A stretch of DNA of 64,000 bases from Arthrobacter sp. fls2-241-R2A-200 (GTDB taxonomy: Bacteria; Actinomycetota; Actinomycetes; Actinomycetales; Micrococcaceae). The stretch is from assembly GCF_030209745.1 (NCBI RefSeq), contig NZ_JARVRJ010000004.1, positions 217,167-281,166 on the forward strand, given 5' to 3'. Below the pieces are notes generated by a model. It searched no databases and was not told where the DNA came from. It worked only from the letters and a program-made list of their open reading frames with translations. The position numbers were made by a program, and so were the translations under genes. Shown here piece after piece: positions 29,641-39,246 of the stretch (positions are counted from its first letter, which is position 1; each line of letters starts with the position of its first letter).

Positions 29641-31908
29641 CTATCCGCGTTCAAGGAACGCCTCCTTTTCGGGATTCAAGTACTCGTCGATTGCCGCGGC
29701 AAGGGCCGGCTGGTTTTGCAGAGTGGGGTCCTCGGCCACCAACGCCTGGGCGTCCGCGCGGGCACGGGCGATGATATCTTCGTGTTCCAAAACGCGCAGC
29801 AATTTCAGGGTGGAACGTCCCCCGGACTGCGAGGCACCCAGGATGTCACCCTCCCGGCGAAGCTTCAGGTCCTCTTGGCTCAACTCAAAGCCATCCGTGG
29901 TGGACGCCACTGCTTCCAGCCTCCGGCGGCTCGGATGGCCCGGCTCCAAGGTCGTCACCAACAGGCAGGTTCCCGGCAGCCCGCCACGCCCCACGCGGCC
30001 ACGGAGCTGATGGAGCTGGGAGATGCCGAAACGATCAGCATCCAAGATCACCATCAACGTGGCATTGTGGACATCCACACCCACTTCGATGACCGTGGTG
30101 GACACCAGGACTTTGGTTCGGTTGGACGCGAATGACTGCATGGTTTCGGTCTTCAACTGCGGGTCCTGCCTGCCATGCAGGGGCGCCACAGGGACACCCG
30201 CCAGGGCAGGCTCGGCCAGCAAACTCTCGACGACGGCGGTCACGGACGCGAGCTCCCTCGCCGGTCCATCATCCCCGGCCCCATCGGACCCGAGTGGATC
30301 AATTGGTTCCGCTTCGCCGGGGCTGAAGTCGCCGTCGTCGTCCGTTCCGATCTTCGGGCACACCACATAGACCTGATGGCCCGCGTCAACTTCCTCGCGG
30401 GAACGCTTCCAGATCCGGTCTGCCCACGCCGGATTCTCCGCCAGTCCCACCACATGCGTGGAAATGGGCGCCCGCCCCGCAGGGAGCTCGTCCAGCACCG
30501 AGGTCTCCAGGTCTCCGAAGACCGTCATGGCCACTGTCCGGGGAATCGGGGTGGCTGTCATGACCAGCAGGTGCGGTGGACGCTGCGCCTTGGCCCGCAG
30601 TGCGTCGCGTTGTTCCACGCCAAATCGGTGCTGCTCATCCACCACGATCAGGCCAAGATCCTGAAAGCTCGTCTTATCGCTGAGCAGTGCGTGGGTTCCG
30701 ATGATGATCCCAGCGTTCCCGGACGCGGCGTCCAGCATGGCCTGCTTTCGGGCAGCCGTGGGCATGGAGCCGGTCAGCAGGGCAACCTGGACCGCTTGCT
30801 GGGTGGAGTCCCCGCCCAGCATCCCGGCGCCGCCGAACATCTGGTCGCGTGCCAGGGAGCCCAAGGTCCGCCGGATGGAATCGTAGTGCTGGGCTGCAAG
30901 GACCTCCGTGGGCGCAAGCAACGCAGCCTGGCCACCTGCGTCCACCACTTGAAGCATGGCCCGGAGGGCGACGATGGTCTTGCCGGACCCTACTTCACCT
31001 TGCAGTAGGCGGTTCATCGGTGTATCCCGAGCCAGCTCTTCTGAAAGGGTCTTGCCGACAGCGGACTGTCCCGCCGTGAGGGTGAACGGCAGGTTGCCAT
31101 CGAATTTCTCCAACAATCCCCCGCTGACCCGACGGCGGGCGGTCGCCTCTTCGGCTGCCAACTGGGACCGTCGCCGGGCCAAGGCTGTCTGCAGGACCAG
31201 CGCCTCCTGGTAGCGGAAGCGATCCTGTGCCCTCCGCCAATCCTGATCGGTCTCCGGAGAATGGATCAGCCGGTAGGCATCGGCTACGCTCACCAGGCGG
31301 TCCCGTCCTGCGATCGCCGGAGGAAGCGGGTCCTGCAGGGCGTCCAGGTCAAGGGTCTGAAGCAAAGCGGTGACCACTTTGTGGATGGACCAGCTTGTCA
31401 GTTTGGCGGTTGCCGGATAAACCGGGATGGGGATGGCCGCCAACTTTTCGGGGTCCATGGAACCCTCGGTATCAGGGTCTTCATCCAACAACAGGAAGTC
31501 CGGGTTGGTCAGTCCCAAGGATCCCCCGTAACGGCTGACCTTGCCCGAGAACATGGCACGGCGTCCGGGCATCAATTCGGCTTTTGCCCGGAATCCGTTG
31601 AAAAAGCTGACCTTCAATTGCCCGGGAACACCGCTCGCGGCAGTCTCATCGGTGACCACGACGTCTGTGATGGAACCTCGCCTGGCCCGCATTTGCCGTG
31701 TGCTGTTGGAAAGGACACGGGCAATCAGTGTCACCTCCTCATCCAACGGAAGGTTGCTGATGGGAGTAAGCTCACCGCGCCTCAGGTATCGGCGGGGAAA
31801 ATAGTTCAGCAGTGCACCGGTAGTCTTCAGGCCCAGATGTTTGTCGATGACGGCGGCGGACCGTTTTCCAATTCTGCGTTCAAGGGGCAGCTCGAGCTCA
31901 GTATTCAT
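29641..31908 (-). CDS. recG: ATP-dependent DNA helicase RecG
   Basis: A 755-residue branch-migration helicase that regresses stalled forks and resolves Holliday junctions and D-loops. N-terminal wedge/OB domain (about residues 1-200; LLNYFPRRYL, LIARVLSN), Walker A GEVGSGKTIVALRAM, DEQH box VVDEQHRFGVEQRDAL, motif III TATPIPRT, and the C-terminal helicase half with HQLRGRVGRGG and SQSGGRSTLKLLRV. Its start overlaps the DAK2 gene's end by 11 bp, so they are translationally coupled. Confidence 0.96.
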   Translation of the reverse strand: MNTELELPLERRIGKRSAAVIDKHLGLKTTGALLNYFPRRYLRRGELTPISNLPLDEEVTLIARVLSNSTRQMRARRGSITDVVVTDETAASGVPGQLKVSFFNGFRAKAELMPGRRAMFSGKVSRYGGSLGLTNPDFLLLDEDPDTEGSMDPEKLAAIPIPVYPATAKLTSWSIHKVVTALLQTLDLDALQDPLPPAIAGRDRLVSVADAYRLIHSPETDQDWRRAQDRFRYQEALVLQTALARRRSQLAAEEATARRRVSGGLLEKFDGNLPFTLTAGQSAVGKTLSEELARDTPMNRLLQGEVGSGKTIVALRAMLQVVDAGGQAALLAPTEVLAAQHYDSIRRTLGSLARDQMFGGAGMLGGDSTQQAVQVALLTGSMPTAARKQAMLDAASGNAGIIIGTHALLSDKTSFQDLGLIVVDEQHRFGVEQRDALRAKAQRPPHLLVMTATPIPRTVAMTVFGDLETSVLDELPAGRAPISTHVVGLAENPAWADRIWKRSREEVDAGHQVYVVCPKIGTDDDGDFSPGEAEPIDPLGSDGAGDDGPARELASVTAVVESLLAEPALAGVPVAPLHGRQDPQLKTETMQSFASNRTKVLVSTTVIEVGVDVHNATLMVILDADRFGISQLHQLRGRVGRGGLPGTCLLVTTLEPGHPSRRRLEAVASTTDGFELSQEDLKLRREGDILGASQSGGRSTLKLLRVLEHEDIIARARADAQALVAEDPTLQNQPALAAAIDEYLNPEKEAFLERG

Positions 31909-32989
31909 GCGGCGGGAGGTCCTCCTGCCCGGGGCTCCCCTGACCGGCGCTGACCTGACCAGTACTGAGCTGCCCGGGGTCGCGGGGAAGTGCCAACTCG
32001 CTCACGGCTATGTCCGTAGGGTCCCCCAGCGAACGGATCAGTGCCACGGCCGGCCCGGGATCGGCTACGTGGACGTGGACCCGCCAGCGGTAGCTCTTTT
32101 CCACCACCGAGTCGTCATCGTCGTCGTCGTTTCCCGCAGCTGCCCCGACTTGGCTCATGATCACGGAATCGCCCATCTCGTCCAAGCGTTGCCTGAGGAT
32201 GGCTGCGTTGAGCGGCGACAAATCGATGGTGCACATGACTTCCACGCCGTCGTCGGCAGGCATCTGCTCGTGGATGTGCGGGTCTTGGAGTTTATAGCCG
32301 TGCAGTCCCTCAAGAAGCTCATCCTGCAGTTCTTCGCCGAGCACCGCCGAGCGAAGGCAGTCAAGCACCAGCAACATGCCCACGCCTCCGGCGTCCACTA
32401 CACGAGCCGCCTGTAGTTGCGCGAGCTCGCCCTCGGTGCGCACCACTGCCTGGACCGCGGCTTCAACAACCGCGTCCAGGGCCAAGCCCAGGGCATGGTT
32501 GCTGTCGTCACCGTTTTGGGAAGCATCCGTGGCCTGAGCCGCCTTCGCAGCGGCCTCAAGGACCGAAAGCATTGTCCCGGCAACAGGCTCGCTCAGGGCC
32601 GACCACGCCCGGATTTGGGCACGGTTCAGTGCGGCGGCCAGCAATGGCGCACTGAGCCTCGATTTCCCGGCCAACGGCTCAGCGGCGGCTGAGAGGAACA
32701 CAGCTAACAAGGTCCCCGAATTGCCCCTGGCTTGCTCCATGGCTGCCTGCCCGGCACGTGAAAGTACTGCCCCGACGTCGTTGCTTGTTTCGCTGGTCTC
32801 CGGTGCGGTGCCGCCGACGGCAGCCACGGCTGCCCGGACGGTGAGATACAGGTTGGTGCCGGTATCGCCGTCGGCCACGGGAAAGATGTTGATCGCGTTT
32901 AGACGGTCGCTGTGGTTGCCAAGGACTACTTCCGCCTTGCCGAGCCAACGTCTCATGGCGTGCGCATTCGCGGCGATCTTAGTCTGCAA
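31898..32989 (-). CDS. DAK2 (dihydroxyacetone kinase phosphatase-domain-like) protein
   Basis: About 363 residues. The DhaL-type ADP/Mg-binding loop is clear: NAINIFPVADGDTGTNLYLT, GARGNSG-like QARGNSGTLLAVFLS and DAGGVGMLLVLD. In Gram-positive bacteria such proteins relate to the fatty acid kinase FakA, but this one is shorter than FakA and the partner FakB gene is absent. The start is uncertain: TTG 32989 (LQTKIAANAHAMRRW) overlapping the thiL stop, or ATG 32956. The last 25 residues are a Gly/Gln-rich tail with repeated GQ units. It lies between thiL and recG, an order shared with mycobacteria. Confidence 0.85.
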   Translation of the reverse strand: MQTKIAANAHAMRRWLGKAEVVLGNHSDRLNAINIFPVADGDTGTNLYLTVRAAVAAVGGTAPETSETSNDVGAVLSRAGQAAMEQARGNSGTLLAVFLSAAAEPLAGKSRLSAPLLAAALNRAQIRAWSALSEPVAGTMLSVLEAAAKAAQATDASQNGDDSNHALGLALDAVVEAAVQAVVRTEGELAQLQAARVVDAGGVGMLLVLDCLRSAVLGEELQDELLEGLHGYKLQDPHIHEQMPADDGVEVMCTIDLSPLNAAILRQRLDEMGDSVIMSQVGAAAGNDDDDDDSVVEKSYRWRVHVHVADPGPAVALIRSLGDPTDIAVSELALPRDPGQLSTGQVSAGQGSPGQEDLPPHEY

Positions 32990-33992
32990 AGTGATCCCAT
33001 CCAACGGTGTCGGCAGCTTGCCCGGCGATCCGGACGCCGGTGCCTGACGGCATGACATCGGCTTGAACCGAGCCTATCGCAGTGAAGCCTTGCGGCAGCT
33101 GAATTCCTGCTGGGAACGTGGCAAGGAGTCCGTGGTCTTCTCCCCCGCCAAGAACCCAAAACATCGGCTCGACGCCGAGAAGAACCGCTGCCGATTCCAA
33201 TGGCCGGGCATGAAGCGCCAATGCCTTCGGATCGAAATCCAGAACAACATTCGAAGCCTTCGCGAGCCGGCCTGCGTCCCGGAGAAGCCCATCGGATATA
33301 TCGAGCATGGCGGTGGCGCCCGTCCGGGCAGCCAAAGGTCCTGCCTGCAACGGTGGCTCAGGCCTGCACTGCCTATCAATCAAGGCCCGCTCCGTTGCGG
33401 TCAGCCGTTCGATAGGCACGCTGCTCTCCAGCAACGCCCATCCGGCCGCAGCGCGGCCCAAAGTCCCCGCAACCGCTACGACGTCGCCGGGTACAGCGCC
33501 GGAGCGCAGCACCGGTTCTCCTCCTGAAAGCGTCCCGACGACGGCGACAGTCACCGTTATTTCGCGGCCCCGGCCAAGGTCCCCGCCGGCAACGGAGCAT
33601 TCCTCGGCACCCAAAGCCGCGATCGCCGCGGTGAGTCCGTCAGCGAATTCCTCCACCCAGCCAACGGGCGTGGCCGGCGGCAGGGTCAGGCTCACTACAA
33701 GGGAGGTAGCCCTGCCGCCCATGGCATTGATATCGCTGAGGTTTTGGGCGGCCGCTTTCCACCCGACGTCGAACCCGGTGGTCCGGTAGCCGTTGTTCCA
33801 CTCAAGCCTGAAATCCTGGTCCTGGGTTTGGGTGTCAATGGAGATCAAGGCACGCCCATCCGGTGCCGCGATCAGTGCAGCATCGTCCCCAGGACCCAAC
33901 AACATGCTGGAACTGGAGTTAAGCCGTGGAAAAATCCGGGCAAGGAGTTCGGGCTCTGAAAGGTCACTGACGGCTAACTGTTCTTCGGGCAC
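32979..33992 (-). CDS. thiL: Thiamine-monophosphate kinase ThiL
   Basis: A 337-residue AIR-synthase-fold kinase that phosphorylates thiamine monophosphate to thiamine pyrophosphate, the last step of the pathway that thiC opens. Motifs: LGPGDDAALI (metal-binding DD), TTGFDVGWKAAAQNLSDINAMGG and the DISDGLLRDAGRLA block. The position equivalent to DMLVEGVHF reads DTQTQDQDFRLEW, a form common in actinobacteria. GTG start. It heads the thiL-DAK2-recG-rsmD operon. There is no riboswitch here, unlike thiC. Confidence 0.95.
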   Translation of the reverse strand: MPEEQLAVSDLSEPELLARIFPRLNSSSSMLLGPGDDAALIAAPDGRALISIDTQTQDQDFRLEWNNGYRTTGFDVGWKAAAQNLSDINAMGGRATSLVVSLTLPPATPVGWVEEFADGLTAAIAALGAEECSVAGGDLGRGREITVTVAVVGTLSGGEPVLRSGAVPGDVVAVAGTLGRAAAGWALLESSVPIERLTATERALIDRQCRPEPPLQAGPLAARTGATAMLDISDGLLRDAGRLAKASNVVLDFDPKALALHARPLESAAVLLGVEPMFWVLGGGEDHGLLATFPAGIQLPQGFTAIGSVQADVMPSGTGVRIAGQAADTVGWDHFAD

Positions 33993-34092
33993 GGCACTAC
34001 GCTATCGCGATCCACTGACACGATAGTCCCGGGCTCGGCCGGTGGGCTTGGAGAGGATCACGAGGCAGGTCCATGCGGGATAGGCTTGGTGG

Positions 34093-34605
34093 ATGCTCCA
34101 AAAGACCCTCCGCCGGTCCGCCGTGACCACGATGTTCGTGGCTGCGTCGGCCCTGGCCCTGTCCGGCTGTGCAGCCACCGTTGATGTCAGTGCCGCCGCC
34201 GACGCCGCCAACCCGGCCTGCGCTGCGATGATGGTGGCACTGCCGGACCAGATTGGCGATTCTGCCCTGCGCAAGACCAACAGCCAGGCCACTGCCGCTT
34301 GGGGAGACCCGTCGCAAGTCATCCTGCGATGCGGCGTCAATGTCCCCGGGCCGACCACAGACCGTTGCGTCACCGTCAACGGCGTCGACTGGGTCATCAA
34401 AGAGGGTAACCCGATCTACACCCTGACGACATTTGGGCGCAACCCTGCCACCGAGATATTGATGGACCCCAACAAGATCAGCTCAGCCACGGTCCTCGCG
34501 GACTTGGCTGCTGCGGCGTCCAAGATCAAGGCCACCGGAAAGTGCGTGGGCCAAGAGGACCTGCAAAACCTGCCGTCCTCCGGTTCCAGCACTCCACCAA
34601 GCTAA
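34093..34605 (+). CDS. DUF3515 lipoprotein
   Basis: A 170-residue exported protein with a lipoprotein signal: basic start, hydrophobic core, lipobox LALSGC with the lipidated Cys near residue 27. The mature part has paired Cys residues (NPACAAM, ILRCGV, DRCVTV, GKCVG), likely disulfides, and the DUF3515 pattern (PDQIGDSALR, WGDPSQVILRCGV). Function unknown. It is divergent from thiL and convergent with ddl; the same three-gene neighbourhood occurs in M. tuberculosis (Rv2980 beside ddlA), which argues for an envelope-related role. Confidence 0.88.
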   Translation: MLQKTLRRSAVTTMFVAASALALSGCAATVDVSAAADAANPACAAMMVALPDQIGDSALRKTNSQATAAWGDPSQVILRCGVNVPGPTTDRCVTVNGVDWVIKEGNPIYTLTTFGRNPATEILMDPNKISSATVLADLAAAASKIKATGKCVGQEDLQNLPSSGSSTPPS

Positions 34606-34635
34606 GCACCAGGCTAAGCACCAAACTAAAAAAGA

Positions 34636-34675
34636 CAGTGTCTGTGCCCGAGACTTCCAGCCGGCACAGACACTG
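34636..34675 (-). terminator. Terminator of ddl (and possibly DUF3515 gene)
   Basis: Perfect 13-bp inverted repeat cagtgtctgtgcc / ggcacagacactg with a 14-base loop. On the minus strand it is followed by a T-rich run (complement of aaactaaaaaag at 34623-34634), so it is a rho-independent terminator for the ddl transcript. Confidence 0.88.
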
Positions 34676-34686
34676 CCCTCAAGGGG

Positions 34687-35826
34687 CTAGCGAAGGCCGG
34701 TCTTGCGCGTCAGCGCAAGGTGGAGGAGTTCATCGATCAACTCCGCATAGGACATCCCCGATGCCGCCCACATCTGCGGGTACATGCTCTTGGGCGTGAA
34801 CCCGGGCATGGTGTTGATCTCGTTGATGATGAGCTCGCCGGAGGGGGTGTAGAAGAAGTCCACCCGGCTCAGCCCCTCGCCCCCTACCGCGTCGAACGCG
34901 ACCGCAGCCAGTTCGCGGACCCGGGCGATGGCTTCGTCGGGAATGTCGGCAGGACAGCTCAGCGACGCGGCGCCGTCCTCGACGTACTTGGCTGCGAAGT
35001 CATAGAACTGGTGGCCACCCTCAGCAACGGCAATTTCACCCGGCATCGATGTGCGGGGCGCGGCTATTCCCCGTCCTTGCAGGACGGCGCATTCGATTTC
35101 CCGGCCAATGATGCCCGCTTCAATGACGAGCTTCAAGTCGTGGCGGCGCGCTTCCTCAATCGCTCCGTCCAAGTCCTCGATCGAATCAACCTTGGAGATA
35201 CCCATGGACGAACCTGCCCGGGCCGGCTTGACGAACACCGGGAAACCAAGCTTGTCCACCCGCTTCCGAACCGCCTCGGGATCGGTGAGCCAGTCCCGGT
35301 CGGTCACGGCAATGTAGGGACCCACAGACAAGCCTGCGGCTTCAAAGACTACCTTCATGTAGTGCTTGTCCATCCCCACCGCTGAAGCGAGAACACCGGC
35401 ACCGACATAGCGGGTATCCGAGAGCTCGAGGAGGCCTTGGACTGTCCCGTCCTCACCCCATGGGCCGTGGAGGAGCGGGAAGACGACGTCCACGGAGCCA
35501 AGTTCCTTGGGAATGGCGTTCGGCTCAGTCACCACGAGCTGATGGGTACCTCCGACCTCGGCGAGGGTCACCGTTTGGCCGGACGGTTGCACTTCCGGAA
35601 GTGCCGAGGAGCTCAGGGACCACTGGCTGGTGTCGCCGGACGCCAACACCCACTGGCCCGACTTCGCGATGCCGATGGGGACGACGTCGTATTTTTCCTG
35701 GTCAATCGCGCCCATCACGCCAGCAGCCGTGACGCAGCTGACCGCATGTTCACTGGAGCGGCCGCCAAAAAGGATCGCCACGCGGAGCCGGCGTCCAGGT
35801 GCGGGTGTGGATTCTTCTGTCACCAT
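34687..35826 (-). CDS. ddl: D-alanine--D-alanine ligase
   Basis: A 379-residue ATP-grasp ligase that makes the D-Ala-D-Ala end of the peptidoglycan stem peptide. N-terminal FGGRSSEHAVSCVTA, ATP-grasp blocks FVKPARAGSSMGISKV and the C-terminal metal-binding EINTMPGFTPKSMYP are present. It shares one base with the gpsA stop (TGATG-type junction) and ends before a strong terminator, so the acyltransferase-gpsA-ddl unit stops here. Confidence 0.97.
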   Translation of the reverse strand: MVTEESTPAPGRRLRVAILFGGRSSEHAVSCVTAAGVMGAIDQEKYDVVPIGIAKSGQWVLASGDTSQWSLSSSALPEVQPSGQTVTLAEVGGTHQLVVTEPNAIPKELGSVDVVFPLLHGPWGEDGTVQGLLELSDTRYVGAGVLASAVGMDKHYMKVVFEAAGLSVGPYIAVTDRDWLTDPEAVRKRVDKLGFPVFVKPARAGSSMGISKVDSIEDLDGAIEEARRHDLKLVIEAGIIGREIECAVLQGRGIAAPRTSMPGEIAVAEGGHQFYDFAAKYVEDGAASLSCPADIPDEAIARVRELAAVAFDAVGGEGLSRVDFFYTPSGELIINEINTMPGFTPKSMYPQMWAASGMSYAELIDELLHLALTRKTGLR

Positions 35827-36908
35827 CAGTAGTCGCCTTCAGACTTCAGGGCCCGGGCCAGCAATCGCGGCCCTAGGTCATCAACGGACATTTTGCCTTC
35901 GAGGACGGCCACCACAGCGGCCGTTATGGGCATTTCAACGTTCAGTTTGCCAGCGAGTTCTCGCACCGCCGGACCGGACTTGATGCCTTCGGCGGTCTGG
36001 GTCATCTGCACGGCAACCTGCTCCAGGCTCAGCCCTTGCCCGAGGAGCCTTCCGGCCGTGTGATTGCGTGAAAGGGCCGACGAGCAGGTAGCAACGAGGT
36101 CACCGAGACCAGCCAGTCCGGCCATGGTGTGTGCTTCGCCCCCCAAAGCCAAGGCCAGCCGGGATGTCTCGGCGAGGCCACGGGTGATCACGGAAGCCTT
36201 GGTGTTATCTCCCATTTGCCGGCCCTCGCAGATGCCGACCGCAAGCGCAATGACGTTCTTCACGATGCCGCCGATTTCGACGCCGACCACATCGGTACTG
36301 GTGTAAGGCCGGAAATAGGGCGCGGTGCAGCACAGGGCAATCGCTGCGGCGGTGTCAGGATCACTGCAGGCAACCACCGACGCCGTCGGCTGCTCACCGG
36401 CGATTTCCATGGCCAAGTTGGGCCCGGACACCACAGCCACCCGGGACTCAGGGAGGCCAAGCTCCTGGGAGATCACTTCGCTCATTCGGGCGTCAGTACC
36501 CAGCTCAAGGCCCTTCATCAGGGATACCACCACAGCGTCCGGTGAGAGAAACGGCTTCCACTGGCTCAACTGCGGCCTCAATGACTGTGCCGGCACAGCG
36601 AGGACCACGAGGCCCGCCCCGCGGAGGACCTCCGCGACATCCGTGGAGGCCTCGATGGCTGGAGGCAGGTCGATGCCGTTCAGATACTGCTCATTACGGT
36701 GCTGGGAGTTGATCTGGTCAACAACTGCTTGGCGGCGTCCCCAAATGCGGATGGTCCGGGTCACGCCCGTGGCAGAAGCAGCATCGGCCAGGACCTTGGC
36801 AAAGGTAGTCCCCCACGAGCCCGCTCCGAGCACTGCAATGGAGCTCAGCCCGTGGCCCTCGCTCAGGCCCTCGCCCAGCCCCTCACCCTGGGTGATCGGT
36901 CCCGTCAT
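35826..36908 (-). CDS. gpsA: Glycerol-3-phosphate dehydrogenase [NAD(P)+]
   Basis: A 360-residue enzyme that reduces dihydroxyacetone phosphate to sn-glycerol-3-phosphate for phospholipids. NAD(P) motif AVLGAGSWGTTFA begins near residue 25, after a short Gly/Glu-rich leader with a repeated GEGL-type unit. The catalytic block VGVEIGGIVKNVIALAVGICEG and the C-terminal GLAGLGDLVATCSS are intact. The start ATG overlaps the acyltransferase stop by ATGA. The coupling of gpsA with an acyltransferase fits successive steps toward phosphatidic acid. Confidence 0.96.
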   Translation of the reverse strand: MTGPITQGEGLGEGLSEGHGLSSIAVLGAGSWGTTFAKVLADAASATGVTRTIRIWGRRQAVVDQINSQHRNEQYLNGIDLPPAIEASTDVAEVLRGAGLVVLAVPAQSLRPQLSQWKPFLSPDAVVVSLMKGLELGTDARMSEVISQELGLPESRVAVVSGPNLAMEIAGEQPTASVVACSDPDTAAAIALCCTAPYFRPYTSTDVVGVEIGGIVKNVIALAVGICEGRQMGDNTKASVITRGLAETSRLALALGGEAHTMAGLAGLGDLVATCSSALSRNHTAGRLLGQGLSLEQVAVQMTQTAEGIKSGPAVRELAGKLNVEMPITAAVVAVLEGKMSVDDLGPRLLARALKSEGDY

Positions 36909-37678
36909 TTCCCGCCCTCTTGCTCCGGTACGTCGGTGGATTCAGGCGCATCGAACCGTCCATGCTTGGACTGCTGGTGCACGGCGGGGTCCCAGCGCTG
37001 GGCGGGGGGAGTTTCGTTCCTAAGCGTTGCCAAAAGTTCCGTGATGGCGTCCATGATCAGATCGGTCGCCTCATTCAGCGTGGTCCGGTCCAGTGGGCGG
37101 TCGGCGAAGGCACTCAGGTCCACAGGGTCCCCTACGAGGACCCTGACGGTCTTCCGCGGAAAGACATGAAAACGCTTGGCATACCGGGGAAAGACTTCCT
37201 GGGCGCCCCAATGAGCCATGGGAACCACCGGGGCTCCGGTCTGCAGGGCAAGCCGGGCGGCTCCGGTGTGTCCCTTCATGGGCCAGAGGTCCGGGTCCCG
37301 GGTCAGCGTTCCCTCGGGGTAGATGATGATGGCGCCGCCGGCGTCCACCACTTCGCGTGCCAGTTGCAGGGAACGGTGCGCGCCCGCCGTCGAGCGTTCA
37401 ACCGGAATCTGCCGTGCGGCCCTTAGCAAGGCACCCAAGACGGGCACCTTGAAGAGCCCCGCCTTGGCAAGGAAGTGCGGTGGACGCTTGAGGTTATAGA
37501 CCAGGTGGCCGATCACCACGGGATCAATTTCCGTGCAATGGTTGGGCGCGGCAATGAACCCGCCCGGGGGAAGCTTTTCGGTGCCTTCCCACTTCTTGGC
37601 CATCAGGGCGTTCATCAACGGCCGGGCGAGCCCGGCGAGCAGAATAAACGTGGCCCGGCTCTTGGCCGATTCCTTCAA
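36905..37678 (-). CDS. 1-acyl-sn-glycerol-3-phosphate acyltransferase family protein
   Basis: A 257-residue PlsC-like acyltransferase, membrane-associated, expected to acylate lysophosphatidic acid or a related acceptor. Motif I is APNHCTEIDP (H-x4-D), motif III IIYPEGTLTRDP, motif IV VVPMAHWGAQ. TTG start preceded by GGGGG. It sits 11 bp after murA and overlaps gpsA by 4 bp, forming murA-acyltransferase-gpsA-ddl, a cell-envelope operon joining phospholipid and peptidoglycan precursor synthesis. Which acyltransferase step it performs cannot be told from sequence. Confidence 0.9.
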   Translation of the reverse strand: MKESAKSRATFILLAGLARPLMNALMAKKWEGTEKLPPGGFIAAPNHCTEIDPVVIGHLVYNLKRPPHFLAKAGLFKVPVLGALLRAARQIPVERSTAGAHRSLQLAREVVDAGGAIIIYPEGTLTRDPDLWPMKGHTGAARLALQTGAPVVPMAHWGAQEVFPRYAKRFHVFPRKTVRVLVGDPVDLSAFADRPLDRTTLNEATDLIMDAITELLATLRNETPPAQRWDPAVHQQSKHGRFDAPESTDVPEQEGGK

Positions 37679-37689
37679 AGGATCCCCCG

Positions 37690-39015
37690 CTACTTGGTGC
37701 TGGTGATGTCGAAATCGGCGCCCAGGCCGGCCAGCTTCTCGGTAAAGCGCTCGTATCCGCGGTTAATAATGTCGATGCCGGTCACCCTGGAGGTACCCGT
37801 TGCAGCCAGCGCCGCGATGAGGTGGCTGAAGCCGCCCCGGAGATCGGGGATGTCAATGTCGGTGCCCCTCAGCGGTGTGGATCCGGAAATCACCGCGGAG
37901 TGGAGGAAGTTGCGCTGCCCGAACCGGCACGGGACGCTGCCCAAGCATTCCCGGTGGACTTGGATGTTGGCGCCCATACGCGCCAGGGCCTCCGTGAAAC
38001 CAAAGCGGTTCTCGTAGACCGTCTCGTGGACAATCGAAACACCGTCGGCCTGGGTCAAGGCGACCACCAACGGCTGCTGCCAGTCGGTCATGAAACCGGG
38101 GTGCACGTCGGTCTCCAAAACCAAGGGTGAGAGCTTGCCGCCTTGGTGGTAGAAGCGGATGCCGTCGTCGCCGATATCCATGCCGCCACCGACCTTGCGG
38201 TACGTGTTCAGGAACGTCATCATGTCCCGCTGCGAGGCACCCTGGACGAAGATATCGCCGCGGGTCACCAGGGCAGCGGAAGCCCACGACGCCGATTCGT
38301 TGCGGTCAGCAAGGGCGCGGTGGTTATAACCGCGCAGGTCCTTGACTCCTTCGATCCGGATGGTGCGGTCCGTCTGGACGCTGATGATGGCGCCCATCTT
38401 CTGCAGGACGGCGATAAGGTCGACAATCTCCGGTTCCGTGGCTGCGCCGCTGAGCTCCGTGATGCCTTCAGCGCGGGTAGCGCTCAGGAGGACCTGCTCG
38501 GTGGCACCCACCGAGGGATAGGGCAAGGAAATCTTGGCTCCCTGCAGTCCGTGCGGCGCCGAGATGTGGATCCCGCCGGGTCGCTTTTCCACCACGGCAC
38601 CAAATTGGCGCAGCACATCCAGGTGGTAGTCGATGGGCCTGTCACCGATCTTGCAGCCGCCAAGGTCGGGAATGAAGGCCTCACCAATGGCGTGGATCAA
38701 GGGCCCGCACAGCAGGATGGGAATCCTGGAATCACCGGCATGCGCATCGATGGCCGTGCTCGAAGCGGTCTTCGCGTCCTTGGGATCCAAAGTGAGATCG
38801 CCGGTCTCCGGGTCTTTGGCCACCGTGACACCGTGAAGCTTCAGCAGGCTCGTTACTACCTCGACGTCCTTGATCTCCGGAACGTTGCGCAGCACCGATG
38901 GTTCGCTGCCCAGCAGGGCAGCCACCATGGCTTTGGGCACCAGGTTCTTGGCACCGCGGACGGTTACTTGTCCGGTCAACGGGACGCCACCGCGGATTGT
39001 CAGAACACTACTCAT
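37690..39015 (-). CDS. murA: UDP-N-acetylglucosamine 1-carboxyvinyltransferase MurA
   Basis: A 441-residue EPSP-synthase-like enzyme that adds enolpyruvate to UDP-GlcNAc, the first committed peptidoglycan step. RGAKN with K24, repeat units typical of the two inverse alpha/beta domains, and the catalytic loop DLGGCKIGDRPID with C121 are seen. The Cys is the fosfomycin target, so this enzyme is predicted fosfomycin-sensitive, unlike mycobacterial MurA with Asp at that position. It heads the envelope operon. The sequence between it and leuD (231 bp) holds the leuD terminator and presumably the murA promoter. Confidence 0.96.
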   Translation of the reverse strand: MSSVLTIRGGVPLTGQVTVRGAKNLVPKAMVAALLGSEPSVLRNVPEIKDVEVVTSLLKLHGVTVAKDPETGDLTLDPKDAKTASSTAIDAHAGDSRIPILLCGPLIHAIGEAFIPDLGGCKIGDRPIDYHLDVLRQFGAVVEKRPGGIHISAPHGLQGAKISLPYPSVGATEQVLLSATRAEGITELSGAATEPEIVDLIAVLQKMGAIISVQTDRTIRIEGVKDLRGYNHRALADRNESASWASAALVTRGDIFVQGASQRDMMTFLNTYRKVGGGMDIGDDGIRFYHQGGKLSPLVLETDVHPGFMTDWQQPLVVALTQADGVSIVHETVYENRFGFTEALARMGANIQVHRECLGSVPCRFGQRNFLHSAVISGSTPLRGTDIDIPDLRGGFSHLIAALAATGTSRVTGIDIINRGYERFTEKLAGLGADFDITSTK

Positions 39016-39165
39016 CTATACCGGTTTCCTCACGACTACTCGCACCCCAAACTTACAAAGGCTCCAGCTAAGCATAGAAGCTCGTGTTACCGAACTGAAA
39101 TGCGGCGCGATCCCGGTGAGGGTGATCGAAGCTGATCCCCACCCGCTGGGGGCACCTACGAAAAG

Positions 39166-39203
39166 GGACCGGCGGCCCCGCGATCAACGGGGCCTACCGG
39201 TCC
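39166..39203 (-). terminator. Terminator of leuCD
   Basis: Stem ggaccgg-c-ggccccg paired with cggggcc-ta-ccggtcc (one small internal mismatch) and loop cgatcaa. On the minus strand the stem is followed by CTTTTCG, a short T-run. It is 44 bp after the leuD stop. Confidence 0.82.
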
Positions 39204-39246
39204 GATTCTGCAGTGGCCTGGGCCAATATGCAAAGGTTACTGCTTA

